This document shows positions 8,430-16,338 of a stretch of 37,241 nucleotides of DNA, piece by piece. The DNA lies in NCBI GenBank assembly GCA_028278625.1, contig JANQDY010000175.1, forward strand, positions 1 to 37,241. Direction: 5' to 3'. A program made the position numbers and the translations under genes. The stretch's first letter is position 1, and each line of letters begins with the position of its first letter. The notes under the pieces are model-generated. The model searched no databases, was not told where the DNA came from, and saw nothing but the letters and a program-made list of their open reading frames with translations. This stretch comes from Thermodesulfobacteriota bacterium. GTDB lineage: Bacteria; Desulfobacterota; DSM-4660; Desulfatiglandales; Desulfatiglandaceae.

Positions 8430-8448
8430 TGGAACAACAGAGGTAAAT

Positions 8449-8598
8449 ATGATCAATATGATTAAACGCTTTGTGACAATCCTGATTTTTCTCTCACTGA
8501 CGGCCTGTGGCGGCGTGCGCTACAACTGGAATCCCCAGCCCTCTCCGAACGTGGAGTACCAAGGAACAGAGACCTCAGATCCCACCAGTGAATTGTAG
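8449..8598 (+). CDS. Small lipoprotein (49 aa)
   Basis: A 49-aa frame starts at an ATG with GAGGTAAAT just before it and ends in TAG. Residues 5-19 form a short positively charged then hydrophobic signal segment ending in the lipobox LTAC, with the lipidated cysteine at position 20, followed by GG and a polar tail rich in P, S, T and N. This is a classic tiny outer- or inner-membrane lipoprotein. It begins 19 bp after the ADP-ribosylglycohydrolase stop and is probably co-transcribed with it. It lacks the CGxxGPLY motif of LptM. Function unknown. Confidence 0.8.
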   Translation: MINMIKRFVTILIFLSLTACGGVRYNWNPQPSPNVEYQGTETSDPTSEL

Positions 8599-8672
8599 CC
8601 TCCATTTCATTTCCTTCCAATCGAAACAATAGATCGATATCATCGAAAAAAATCGTTGGACACGATATCTAA

Positions 8673-8681
8673 TGCTATACT
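8673..8681 (+). promoter_or_regulatory. Putative extended -10 promoter before the C_GCAxxG_C_C gene
   Basis: TGC followed directly by TATACT gives a good extended -10 element about 100 bp before the gene at 8785. A -35 match 17 bp upstream (TCGTTG) is poor. The gene itself has a very strong ribosome site, AAGGAGGTTCGATATA. Confidence 0.4.
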
Positions 8682-8784
8682 ATCTGATAAAGCAATCAGT
8701 CGTTGGTTTCAGATGGTGCCAAAGGGCTGAAGAGACTTCCGGAACGCGGACCGGAAGGAAAAAATCATAAGGAGGTTCGATATA

Positions 8785-9219
8785 ATGAAAAGAGATGAAA
8801 TTGTGCAAAAGGCATTTGGGTATCACAATGGGGGCTTTCATTGCGCGGAGGCGGTTTCCAAGGCCATCGTTGAGGCTTACGGCAATGGGGGGAGCACCGA
8901 GATTCCAAAGGTGGCCAGTGCTTTTGGCGGCGGCGCCGTCATGACGTTTGACGGCACATGCGGGGCCTTAACCGGTGGTTTGGTGGCTCTCGGTCATTTG
9001 TACGGGAGGATGGAACCGGGCGATGAAAAGGCCAAAAAGGAGGTGTTCCAACTTGCCAAAGAACTGGGCAAGCGATTCGTGTCCCAGTTGGGAGCTTCCG
9101 ACTGCAACACCATATTGGAAAAGCTGGGCCCCCAGGAAAACATGAACAAATGCAAACAGCTTTCGGGAACCGTCGCTGGGATGCTGTGCGACATCCTGGA
9201 GGAAAAAAACAAGGGATAG
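8785..9219 (+). CDS. C_GCAxxG_C_C family redox-type protein
   Basis: A 144-aa protein of the C_GCAxxG_C_C family, named after its conserved cysteines. The pattern is present: FHCAEAV near residue 20, GTCGALTGG near residue 60, SDCNTIL near residue 110 and a C-terminal cysteine in AGMLCDILEE. The family is common in anaerobes and presumed to be redox active or to bind a metal or cluster; the reaction is not established. It has a strong ribosome site and is followed closely by a flavin reductase and a methyltransferase, so the three may form a small operon. Confidence 0.88.
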   Translation: MKRDEIVQKAFGYHNGGFHCAEAVSKAIVEAYGNGGSTEIPKVASAFGGGAVMTFDGTCGALTGGLVALGHLYGRMEPGDEKAKKEVFQLAKELGKRFVSQLGASDCNTILEKLGPQENMNKCKQLSGTVAGMLCDILEEKNKG

Positions 9220-9253
9220 GTGACGGATAAGGAAGAAAACAAGGAAGATGGTC

Positions 9254-9820
9254 ATGGAAAAGATAAAGATCGACTTTGGCAAATGTGTACTTCCCGCGAT
9301 GATAACCCTTACCGGCGCCAACGTGGCGGGAAAACCGAACTATTTGACGGTTGCCTGCTTTGCCGTTCTGAGCCAGTTGCCCCCTGTTGTGTCAGTGGCG
9401 CTTTATGAAAAGCATTATACCGTTTCAGGTATCAGAGAAAACAGGACGTTCAGCGTGAATATTCCCTCTCTCGACATGGTCAAGGTGACCGATTACTGCG
9501 GTATGGTGTCCGGGCACAAGGTGGACAAGTCCCAACTCTTCGACACCTTTTACGGCGAACTTGAAACCGCACCCATGATACGGGAGTGCCCACTCTGCAT
9601 TGAATGCAGGGTCTGTCACGAGATGGCATCCGGAAACAACGTGATCTTTATGGGAGAGGTGGCGGCCGCCTATGCCAACGCATCCGTCCTGGTGGACGAG
9701 GTGCCGGACATTCGGAAAATCAATCCCCTGGTTCTCTTTAAAACGGACTACCATTCATTGCAATTTGGCCCCACTGTTGCGCAGGCGTATCAGGTGGGTT
9801 CGGATCTCATTGGTCAGTAA
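9254..9820 (+). CDS. Flavin reductase / flavoredoxin-like FMN-binding protein
   Basis: A 188-aa protein of the flavin reductase-like (split-barrel FMN-binding) family. It shows the N-terminal LPAMITLTGANVAGKPNYLT segment where flavoredoxins bind FMN, the VSVALYEKHYT and FSVNIPS strands, and GHKVDKSQLFDTF. Flavoredoxins of sulfate reducers carry electrons between hydrogenase or ferredoxin and sulfite or thiosulfate systems; NAD(P)H-flavin reductases are the other option. I prefer the ATG at 9254, with AAGGAAGATGGTC before it, over the ATG at 9248, which sits too close to that site. It follows the C_GCAxxG_C_C gene by 34 bp, in line with a redox operon. Confidence 0.85.
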   Translation: MEKIKIDFGKCVLPAMITLTGANVAGKPNYLTVACFAVLSQLPPVVSVALYEKHYTVSGIRENRTFSVNIPSLDMVKVTDYCGMVSGHKVDKSQLFDTFYGELETAPMIRECPLCIECRVCHEMASGNNVIFMGEVAAAYANASVLVDEVPDIRKINPLVLFKTDYHSLQFGPTVAQAYQVGSDLIGQ

Positions 9821-9843
9821 CGCGGGATTTCAAGGGGAGAAAC

Positions 9844-10500
9844 ATGTTCTGGAATGATCAGTATGAACGCTGCAATAAGATCTGGGGGGACAGACCCTCT
9901 GAATTGGCATTTATGGCGGTGTCATACCTTGACAAGACGGCAATCAAAACGGAAAGCCTCAGCGTTTTGGATGTTGCCTGCGGATATGGGCGGAATACCT
10001 TTTATCTGCACGAAAGACTCGGTTGCCGTGTGACAGGTGTCGATATCTCCCTTGAGGCGATCCGGATGGCCGATGCTTCCCTTTCAGACGCCCAGAAAGG
10101 GGTTCTACAATTCATTCATGGTAATTTCATGGACTTCCAGGCCCGGCAGTTCGATGTTCTCTTTGTTTCCAATTTCTACCACCTTTTGGATCGGCAGGAA
10201 CGGAACCGGTTTTTAGGAAAGGTCGTGGAAACCCTGAAACCGAACGGGCGTCTGTTTCTAAGCACCCATTCCATACGGGATCCCCAGCTCTACGGAAAGG
10301 GGATCCCTCACCCCGCGGAACCCCATACATACTATCATAAGGAAATCTACCGTCATTTTTCCTCCGCTGAAACCATGGGAAAGGACTTTCATTCCCTTGA
10401 AATTGAAAGGCTCTTCGAACACGAATATTTAGAGCCTCGAAAAGAGATGGAACCTCATCACCATATCTCATGGATTCTGGTCGGAAAACTGCGTGGTTGA
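9844..10500 (+). CDS. Class I SAM-dependent methyltransferase
   Basis: A 218-aa protein with a Rossmann methyltransferase core: motif I VLDVACGYGRNTFYL (about residues 39-53), the acidic loop GVDISLEAI, and FDVLFVSNFYHLLDRQ at motif IV. The overall type is the methyltransferase-11/25 group (tellurite-resistance TehB-like or small-molecule methylase). The substrate is not readable from sequence. The ribosome site is CAAGGGGAGAAAC. It lies 23 bp after the flavin reductase gene. Confidence 0.88.
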   Translation: MFWNDQYERCNKIWGDRPSELAFMAVSYLDKTAIKTESLSVLDVACGYGRNTFYLHERLGCRVTGVDISLEAIRMADASLSDAQKGVLQFIHGNFMDFQARQFDVLFVSNFYHLLDRQERNRFLGKVVETLKPNGRLFLSTHSIRDPQLYGKGIPHPAEPHTYYHKEIYRHFSSAETMGKDFHSLEIERLFEHEYLEPRKEMEPHHHISWILVGKLRG

Positions 10501-10540
10501 TTTTCCCTCATCGGTGCGGCGGCGTCTTTCGAAAAAAATA

Positions 10541-10569
10541 TTGACACTGCATGCACGGTCGGCTAATAT
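10541..10569 (+). promoter_or_regulatory. Near-perfect sigma-70 promoter of the MarR gene
   Basis: TTGACA at 10541-10546, a 17-bp spacer, and TAATAT at 10564-10569. The predicted start of transcription near 10576 falls inside the palindromic operator that follows. It shows that an in-frame ATG at 10551 cannot be the start of the MarR gene. Confidence 0.88.
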
Positions 10570-10597
10570 ATAGCCAGTTAATTATTAATCAGCTATA
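10569..10597. promoter_or_regulatory. MarR-type palindromic operator
   Basis: A 29-bp imperfect palindrome centred on 10583: outer arms TATAGC and GCTATA, inner core TTAAT-T-ATTAA, with three mismatched pairs between. It begins at the end of the -10 box and covers the start of transcription, the usual place for MarR autorepression. A second palindrome, TAGTTAACTA (11067-11076), lies between marR and the permease genes and may be a weaker second site. Confidence 0.75.
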
Positions 10598-10610
10598 CGA
10601 CTGCGGCGCC

Positions 10611-11051
10611 ATGGAATTTGTCGACCCCTATGAAAGTATTGGATTTCACTGCTCCTTGACCTATCGGGCCTTTGCCAGGGCCCTTGGGCTACGCCTGCAC
10701 TCCAGCGGTATCAAGCCGTCTCAGTTCTTCGCGTTGTCGCACTTGGTGGCCTTGGGGCCCATACCCCAGGGTGAGTTGGCCGCCTATCTGTCCACCTCCG
10801 CCGTGTCCGTCGTAAAACTGATTGATCGCATGGAGCGAGACGGTTGGGTTATGAGAAAACAGAACGCTCTGGATCGGAGGATCAAGGAGGTATCTCTCAC
10901 GGAGAAGGCAAAAGCGCTGTGGAAGGAGCTTGCTGTCCATGCCCGGTCGGTCATCGATCAGGCACATCGAAACATATCCCGGAAAGAAATTGAGGAATTG
11001 AAGGATGTTCTGCGACGAATAAGGAATAATCTCGAAAATCCGGCCGGATAA
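10611..11051 (+). CDS. MarR-family transcriptional regulator
   Basis: A 146-aa winged-helix MarR protein. The HTH covers about residues 45-95 (LAAYLSTSAVSVVKLIDRMERDGW) and the wing is MRKQNALDRRIKEVSLTEKAKAL, with the usual D-R-R wing tip. The start is taken as the ATG at 10611, since the promoter -10 box lies downstream of the other in-frame ATG. No clear ribosome site precedes it, and the leader is only about 35 nt. It precedes a two-gene permease by 89 bp on the same strand and most likely controls it together with itself. Confidence 0.9.
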   Translation: MEFVDPYESIGFHCSLTYRAFARALGLRLHSSGIKPSQFFALSHLVALGPIPQGELAAYLSTSAVSVVKLIDRMERDGWVMRKQNALDRRIKEVSLTEKAKALWKELAVHARSVIDQAHRNISRKEIEELKDVLRRIRNNLENPAG

Positions 11052-11140
11052 AAAATTTTCGATAATTAGTTAACTAGTTCATGATTAGCAAACTATCTTG
11101 TTGCATGCTTCAATGAATCCATGCATAGGGAGACGACAGA

Positions 11141-11617
11141 ATGTTCGCCGCCGGTTTGTATTTTATTGCTGCCATATTGTTGCTGGCATCTTTTGTAAGG
11201 GACAAAAGGAAGACGGGAAAGGCTTTGAAAAAGTCCTGGAAGTCCCTGGAAAACATCATGCCCCAGTTCCTCACAATCATTCTGATCATCGGCATAACGC
11301 TTGCTTTACTCACTCCACAACAGATAAGTGCTCTAATCGGGGGCCAATCCGGGTGGTTTGGGATGCTGATGGCCTCAATCATTGGATCCGTAACTTTGAT
11401 ACCCGGTTTTGTTGCTTTCCCATTGACTGCGGCTTTGTATCAGTCCGGCGCCGGACTGATGCAGATCACCGTCTTTATCTGCACATTGATGGCAGTGGGC
11501 GTTGTCACGCTGCCTGTTGAGATAAAATACTTCGGCCGCAGAATCGCCATAATCAGAAATGCCCTGGCGTATGTTTTTTCTTTTGCCGTCGCCGCTTTGA
11601 TGGAGGTGATTCTTTGA
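11141..11617 (+). CDS. Permease, N-terminal half-type subunit (DUF318/YraQ-like)
   Basis: A 158-aa membrane protein with about four to five transmembrane stretches and the glycine/proline-rich segment IGSVTLIPGFVAFPLTAALYQSGAG that marks the predicted-permease (YraQ/DUF318, ArsP-related) family. Normal members are about 300-350 aa with two related halves; here the halves are separate genes. The ribosome site is AGGGAGACGACAGA. Its TGA overlaps the next gene's ATG by one base, so both halves are made together and presumably form a heterodimer. The substrate is unknown; relatives handle organoarsenicals or unidentified solutes. Confidence 0.78.
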   Translation: MFAAGLYFIAAILLLASFVRDKRKTGKALKKSWKSLENIMPQFLTIILIIGITLALLTPQQISALIGGQSGWFGMLMASIIGSVTLIPGFVAFPLTAALYQSGAGLMQITVFICTLMAVGVVTLPVEIKYFGRRIAIIRNALAYVFSFAVAALMEVIL

Positions 11618-12150
11618 TGACCAAGCTTCTTATGAAATACAAGTTTTTCCTTTCCTTGGTGATTCTTAACCTTATATTGATGTGCTTCTTTCCCAAATTG
11701 GGATCAAAATCCATTGAAATCTCAATCAGCAACCTTATTGAGATGTTGATTATTGTACCCCCGATTTTTCTTCTGCTGGGACTGTTCGACATTTGGGTGC
11801 CCAGGGAGACCATCATCAAATTGATGGGCGAGAAATCAGGTCCGTTAGGCATTGTCTTATCATTGACACTGGGTTCCTTTTCCGCCGGCCCTCTATATGC
11901 GGCCTTTCCGGTTGCCGCGGTTTTAATTCAAAAAGGATGCAAATTTTCAAATATCATCCTTTTTGTGGGCGCCTGGGCCACCACCAAAATACCCATGCTG
12001 CTGTTCGAGGCGGGCGCCATGGGATGGCATTACATGGTCACCCGGCTAATCATTAACGTATTCGGTGTTATTCTGATGGCCTATTTGGTGGAGATAATGA
12101 TTCCACGCCGGGACAAAGAGCTTTTTTTCGAGGGAGGATCGTCTCTTTAA
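11617..12150 (+). CDS. Permease, second half-type subunit (DUF318/YraQ-like)
   Basis: A 177-aa membrane protein with about five transmembrane stretches. It carries the partner motif LTLGSFSAGPLYAAFPVAAVL, the same type of G-P-x-x-A-F-P segment as in the first half, consistent with an ancient internal repeat. The ATG at 11617 has GGAGGTGATTCTTTG before it and overlaps the upstream stop (TGATG); a TTG three bases earlier is not preferred. The cytoplasmic tail ends in a short charged segment. A MarR regulator precedes the pair, so they are probably induced by a toxic compound. Confidence 0.78.
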   Translation: MTKLLMKYKFFLSLVILNLILMCFFPKLGSKSIEISISNLIEMLIIVPPIFLLLGLFDIWVPRETIIKLMGEKSGPLGIVLSLTLGSFSAGPLYAAFPVAAVLIQKGCKFSNIILFVGAWATTKIPMLLFEAGAMGWHYMVTRLIINVFGVILMAYLVEIMIPRRDKELFFEGGSSL

Positions 12151-12275
12151 GCGGCTGCTAAAAGGACGGCGCGTCTTTGAGGATGTCATTCCCCGACCTT
12201 GTCCAACATGCGCCTTTTCTACCCGCAATTCCGCCCAATGCCATGAAAAAATGCATCTTCAAATGAAAAAACTGC

Positions 12276-12304
12276 TTGACTGTAATCTGAATTTACACTA
12301 CATT
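12276..12304 (+). promoter_or_regulatory. Putative promoter with inverted repeat upstream of two small membrane genes
   Basis: TTGACT (12276-12281), 17 bp, TACATT (12299-12304). The spacer holds TGTAA-7 bp-TTACA (12281-12297), a possible operator. No other gene lies between 12151 and 12391; the first 100 bp of that gap show nothing clear. Confidence 0.5.
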
Positions 12305-12391
12305 AAAAGCCATTAATAGACTTTTTTTGAATATTGAATATTTTTTAGCGACGTTCAGATAAGTTTGGAACGCGTTTTTGGAGGTCGTGTG

Positions 12392-12535
12392 ATGGCAGCT
12401 ATGAAAAGAAACCAAATTGCCAGTTGGATTGCGTTTGCGTGCGGTTGCTTTGTCATTTTCCAGGGTGTTCAGCATTTTCCCATGGCCTATGACATGTCAA
12501 GGGCCAAAACAGATGCCACCCAAACCCCCGGGTGA
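12392..12535 (+). CDS. Small single-pass membrane protein (47 aa)
   Basis: A 47-aa frame beginning at an ATG preceded by GGAGGTCGTGTG. Residues 9-24 (ASWIAFACGCFVIFQG) form one likely transmembrane segment, after a short basic N-terminus, and the tail is polar. The stop is followed two bases later by the ATG of the next membrane protein, so the two are translationally coupled. Function unknown. It could also be a leader peptide that controls the next gene, although the ribosome site is better here than before that gene. Confidence 0.6.
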   Translation: MAAMKRNQIASWIAFACGCFVIFQGVQHFPMAYDMSRAKTDATQTPG

Positions 12536-12536
12536 C

Positions 12537-12959
12537 ATGGACCCATTTCTCATATTCGGCGGCATGATGAGCATGTTGGCGGCGCTTCTCCATATTGCCG
12601 TCATTTTGGGAGGGCCCGATTGGTATCGGTTTTTCGGTGCCGGTGAAACCATGGCCCGGTTGGCCGAACAGGGTTCCTTCATTCCCACGATCACCACTTT
12701 GGGCATCTTTTCTCTTTTATTCATCGCCGGGCTTTACGCCTTTTCCGGCGCGGGATTGATTCCCAAGCTCCCCCTTTTGAAGCCAGCCCTTTTGATCATA
12801 GGCGCCGTGTATCTCACGAGAGGACTGGCCCTGTTCCCGGTGTGCATCCTGAAACCGGCGTTTATCACCGGTCTTCATATCTGGAGTTCGTTGGCGTGCT
12901 TGCTCATGGGCGGCGCCTATGTCGCGGGAACAAAAAGGATTTGGCCTTCCATTTCTTGA
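12537..12959 (+). CDS. Four-helix integral membrane protein of unknown function
   Basis: A 140-aa hydrophobic protein with four clear transmembrane stretches: IFGGMMSMLAALLHIAVIL, TLGIFSLLFIAGLYAF, LKPALLIIGAVYLTRGLALF and IWSSLACLLMGGAYVAG. A gene start upstream of 12417 is possible in frame but overlaps the 47-aa gene; the ATG at 12537 directly after that gene's stop fits coupled translation. I do not recognise the family with certainty; similar short four-helix proteins are scattered in proteobacteria without known role. Confidence 0.65.
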   Translation: MDPFLIFGGMMSMLAALLHIAVILGGPDWYRFFGAGETMARLAEQGSFIPTITTLGIFSLLFIAGLYAFSGAGLIPKLPLLKPALLIIGAVYLTRGLALFPVCILKPAFITGLHIWSSLACLLMGGAYVAGTKRIWPSIS

Positions 12960-13315
12960 AATCCGATAAAATTTGGCTGTTTAACCAGATCCCTAGCGAA
13001 AATCGCCGGCTTTTCACGCCAGGGTAACGGCCGCAAGTGGATGCGAAAAAATGCTTTTGCTATGAAGGAAGATTTTATTGATCAAAAATGGTATGTTCCT
13101 TTTGGAATTTATTGAGATCAAAAATCTCAGTCGAGTTAAGCTTTTTTTTCACAGGCAGGGTAAAGGCATTCAATCTAACGCCGCTTGACGTTCCGGACTG
13201 TTTCTTTTTAATGTGCGAGAGGAACCTTGACGGGCCGATTTGCTGTAGAGCCGACCTCTCATGATGTCCTCCTTTTAAAAGATCCAGATAAAGAACATGG
13301 ATTCGAGGTTCAAAA
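12960..13315. other. Intergenic region before the histidine kinase
   Basis: 356 bp without a convincing gene. It holds a short TGAGAT-caaaa-ATCTCA hairpin (13112-13129) and a run of eight T about 12 bp after it, which may be a weak terminator. TTGACG at 13185 has no good -10 partner. The kinase gene has a GAGGTTCAAAA ribosome site at the right end. Confidence 0.4.
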
Positions 13316-15232
13316 ATGGCCGAAAACCCACCATATGAAGACCTGGTCCAAAGGGTCAAAGAACTTGAAGACAGCGAAAGAAAATACCGCCATCTGTTTG
13401 AAACGGCAATGGTTGGAATATATCGCACCACAATTGAAGATGGTAGATTTCTTGAGGCGAATGAGGCATTGGCAAAAATGCTGGGTTATGAATCCGTGGA
13501 TATCCTTCTTGAAGAATATTTTACTTCTGAACGGTATGCCGATCCGAAGCGTCGAGAGGAGCTCATAAGCCGACTGACGTCCGAGGGAAAAGTTGATGGT
13601 TTTGAGATTGAAATGTTGCGTGTTGATGGATCTTCTGCTCAGATTGCCTTAAACGCAACCATATATCCTGATGAGGGCTATATAGAAGGCGTCATCATTG
13701 ACATAACCAAACGAAAAGAAGCTGAGAAAGCCCTTCGGTCAAGTGAGGAAAAATATCGTCTGCTGATAGAAAACGCCACCGATGCCGTCTATATCGCTCA
13801 GGATGGATTCATCAAATTTGCAAACCCCAAGGCTGAAGAGATGACAGGACTCTCTTTGGCCCAATTATGCGAGATTCCCTTTGTGGAACTTATACACCCT
13901 GAAGACAGGGATATGGTCCTGGAAAGGCACCGCAAACGGTTGAAAGGTGAGGTGGTTCCCGACATCTATTCTTTCAGGATCATGAGCCGGTCCGGAAGAG
14001 AATTATCCGTTGAACTCAACACGGTTTTGATGACTTGGGAAAGCAAGCCCGCAACCCTCAATTTCCTAAGAGATATTACCGAACAGAAAAGAATGGAGAA
14101 AAAACTCCTGCAGGCCCAGAAAATGGAAGCCATTGGAACGCTGGCGGGAGGCGTGGCCCATGACTTCAATAACCTTCTGATGGCGATCCAGGGCCGCACA
14201 TCAATACTCATGATGGACAAGGACCCTTCTGACCGTGACCTTGAACATCTAAAACAAATCGAAAAACATATTGAAAGCGGCGCCGATCTTACCGGACAAC
14301 TCCTGGGGTTTGCACAAGGCGGGAAATATGAGGTCAAGGCACTTGATGTGAACGCATTAATCGAGGAGAGTTCGGCGATCTATATGCGAACAAGAAGAGA
14401 TATTATTTTCAATATGCGATTCCAAGAAGATGTCTGGTTGGTGGAAGCAGACAAGGGACAAATTGCTCAGGTGTTAATGAACCTTTTCCTGAATGCTTTT
14501 GAAGCAATGCCGGAAGGTGGCAATCTGTACCTTGAAACAGAGAATGTGGTCCTTGATGAAGGTTATGTGAAGTCATTTTCCGTTACACCTGGAAGATATG
14601 TAAAAATTTCCGTTACCGACTCGGGACTTGGAATGGATAGAGGAACCCTGGAAAAAGTATTTGATCCGTTTTTCACCAGCAAAGAAATGGGGCGAGGTGC
14701 TGGCTTAGGACTGGCCTCAGTTTATGGCATCATCAAAAATCACCATGGATTTATAAATACTTATAGCGAGAAAGGTGAAGGAACGACCTTCAACATCTAC
14801 ATGCCCGCTTCTACAAAGGACATGGTGAAAAAGGAGGAACCGGCTGAAGGCAATTTGAAGGGGAATGAGACAGTCCTGTTTGTAGATGACGAGGAGATGA
14901 TAACCGAGATCGCTGGAGACATACTAAAGGCATTGGGCTACCAAGTGATGATTGCCCGAAACGGAAAAGAAGCGATTGATCTTTATGAGCGGATGCGGGA
15001 ACAAATTGATGTGGTGATTTTGGATATGATTATGCCTGAAACAAGTGGAAGTGAAACATTCGACAGGCTGAAGGAAATCGATCCGCTCATAAAGGTTCTT
15101 TTGTCCAGTGGATACTCTATCAATGGTCAGGCAACGGAAATATTGAATCGGGGATGCAGCGGTTTCATCCAAAAGCCCTTTAGAATGGCCGAATTGTCAC
15201 GGAAACTGAGAGAGATTTTGGATAAGAAATAG
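13316..15232 (+). CDS. PAS-PAS hybrid sensor histidine kinase with receiver domain
   Basis: A 638-aa soluble hybrid kinase. Order: a short coiled coil (1-20), PAS 1 (about 22-135), PAS 2 (about 145-260), HisKA with phosphoacceptor H282 in GGVAHDFNNLL, HATPase with N box QVLMNLFLNAFEAM, DSGLGM, the F box FDPFFTSK and GAGLGLASVYG, then a C-terminal receiver with acidic pair D524/D525, phosphoacceptor D570 and K620. No transmembrane segment is seen, so it senses an internal signal, perhaps redox or a small ligand at the PAS domains. There is no DNA-binding output and no partner regulator next to it, so phosphate must pass to a distant protein. It converges with the exchanger gene, 24 bp apart. 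Confidence 0.95.
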   Translation: MAENPPYEDLVQRVKELEDSERKYRHLFETAMVGIYRTTIEDGRFLEANEALAKMLGYESVDILLEEYFTSERYADPKRREELISRLTSEGKVDGFEIEMLRVDGSSAQIALNATIYPDEGYIEGVIIDITKRKEAEKALRSSEEKYRLLIENATDAVYIAQDGFIKFANPKAEEMTGLSLAQLCEIPFVELIHPEDRDMVLERHRKRLKGEVVPDIYSFRIMSRSGRELSVELNTVLMTWESKPATLNFLRDITEQKRMEKKLLQAQKMEAIGTLAGGVAHDFNNLLMAIQGRTSILMMDKDPSDRDLEHLKQIEKHIESGADLTGQLLGFAQGGKYEVKALDVNALIEESSAIYMRTRRDIIFNMRFQEDVWLVEADKGQIAQVLMNLFLNAFEAMPEGGNLYLETENVVLDEGYVKSFSVTPGRYVKISVTDSGLGMDRGTLEKVFDPFFTSKEMGRGAGLGLASVYGIIKNHHGFINTYSEKGEGTTFNIYMPASTKDMVKKEEPAEGNLKGNETVLFVDDEEMITEIAGDILKALGYQVMIARNGKEAIDLYERMREQIDVVILDMIMPETSGSETFDRLKEIDPLIKVLLSSGYSINGQATEILNRGCSGFIQKPFRMAELSRKLREILDKK

Positions 15233-15256
15233 CCGCACCCATCAAAAGTCTTTGCC

Positions 15257-16315
15257 TCAGACAGAATCCGCGCCCAGATTAAACGCATACTGCAAAATGA
15301 GGTACAAACCATAAACACCCAGGATCCAGATGCCCTGCCACCGCCTAAACCAGCCGTCCTTGTTCATGAAAATGAAAACCCGGAAAGAGTAGAGAATCAA
15401 CAGCATGGCAGGGAAATGAAAGCTGAAAAAGTTGGGGGGAACCATGAGAGGGCGGGCGGTTGCGGCAGCGCCCACGACAAAGAGGCAATTCAAAACATCG
15501 GCACCGACGACGTTGCCCACCATGATTTGAGGATACCCCTTTCGAACCGATGTAATGGCGGTCATCAGTTCCGGCAGCGAGGTTCCGAAAGCCACCAAAG
15601 TGGCTGCGATAATGTCCTGGGGGACCCCCAGACGTCCGGCCCCTTCGGCCGCCGCCGGCACCAGCAACCGGCTGCTTATGATCACTCCCAGCAATCCCAT
15701 CACGGTAAAGAGAAGCGATTTCAGGCTCCCCCAATCAGGCGCCTCCTCTTCCTCTTCTTCCATATCCTTCCTCCCCTGCCGGGCCCAGTGATAGGCCATA
15801 TAGAGATATCCCACCAGCAGCGCCAGAAAAAGAAGCCCCACCCAACGCCCCAGAACGGGCCGGCCTCCGGTGACGGTGTAACTAATAACAGATACCACCA
15901 CCAGAAGCGTCGCCGCACCCACCTGCACCCATCCGGTACGGTTCAGGATGAATCGTTCTACGGGAATTGGACGGATGATGCACATCAAGCCAAAGATAAG
16001 CCCGGTGTCGCAGATAATTGACCCCACGCCGTTTCCAAGAGCAAGCCCTGGATTTCCCGTCCATGCGGCCAGGACGCTGACAAACATCTCAGGCATCGTG
16101 GTACCCAGGCTAATGACGGTGGCACCGATGACAATGCGCGGCATGCCGGTTCGAAGCGCCAGGGAGGCGGCGCCGTCTATCATGCGGTCCGCTGATTTGG
16201 AGAGCACATAGATGCAGACCCCCATAATCACCAGGAGACTCCAGGTTGGCAAACCGGCGATGAGGCGGTTTAAGAGCGCTTCATCAGCGACCCATTCCCA
16301 TAGAGAGTGCTTCAT
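15257..16315 (-). CDS. Sodium/calcium exchanger family (CaCA) antiporter
   Basis: A 352-aa membrane protein with about ten transmembrane helices and the two inverted alpha-repeats of the Ca2+:cation antiporter family: ATVISLGTTMPEMFVS near residue 65 and ATLVAFGTSLPELMTAITS near residue 240, each followed by a GNxVG-x-D/I stretch. The conserved acidic residues of both repeats (E of PEM and PEL) are present, so it is probably active in exporting Ca2+ (or another divalent ion) against Na+ or H+. An acidic linker (EEEEEE region near 190) separates the halves. It lies 23 bp after the quinone oxidoreductase gene in the same direction; no functional link is obvious. Confidence 0.9.
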   Translation of the reverse strand: MKHSLWEWVADEALLNRLIAGLPTWSLLVIMGVCIYVLSKSADRMIDGAASLALRTGMPRIVIGATVISLGTTMPEMFVSVLAAWTGNPGLALGNGVGSIICDTGLIFGLMCIIRPIPVERFILNRTGWVQVGAATLLVVVSVISYTVTGGRPVLGRWVGLLFLALLVGYLYMAYHWARQGRKDMEEEEEEAPDWGSLKSLLFTVMGLLGVIISSRLLVPAAAEGAGRLGVPQDIIAATLVAFGTSLPELMTAITSVRKGYPQIMVGNVVGADVLNCLFVVGAAATARPLMVPPNFFSFHFPAMLLILYSFRVFIFMNKDGWFRRWQGIWILGVYGLYLILQYAFNLGADSV

Positions 16316-16338
16316 TTGTCAAGACCGTTCCTTAAGCA

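Noticed and set aside
13185..13213. Possible promoter TTGACG-17-TTAATG before the kinase
   Set aside because: The -10 matches the consensus at only two positions.
13075..13431. 118-codon minus-strand frame before and into the histidine kinase
   Set aside because: Low-complexity Ser-rich translation, overlaps the kinase start and has no ribosome site.
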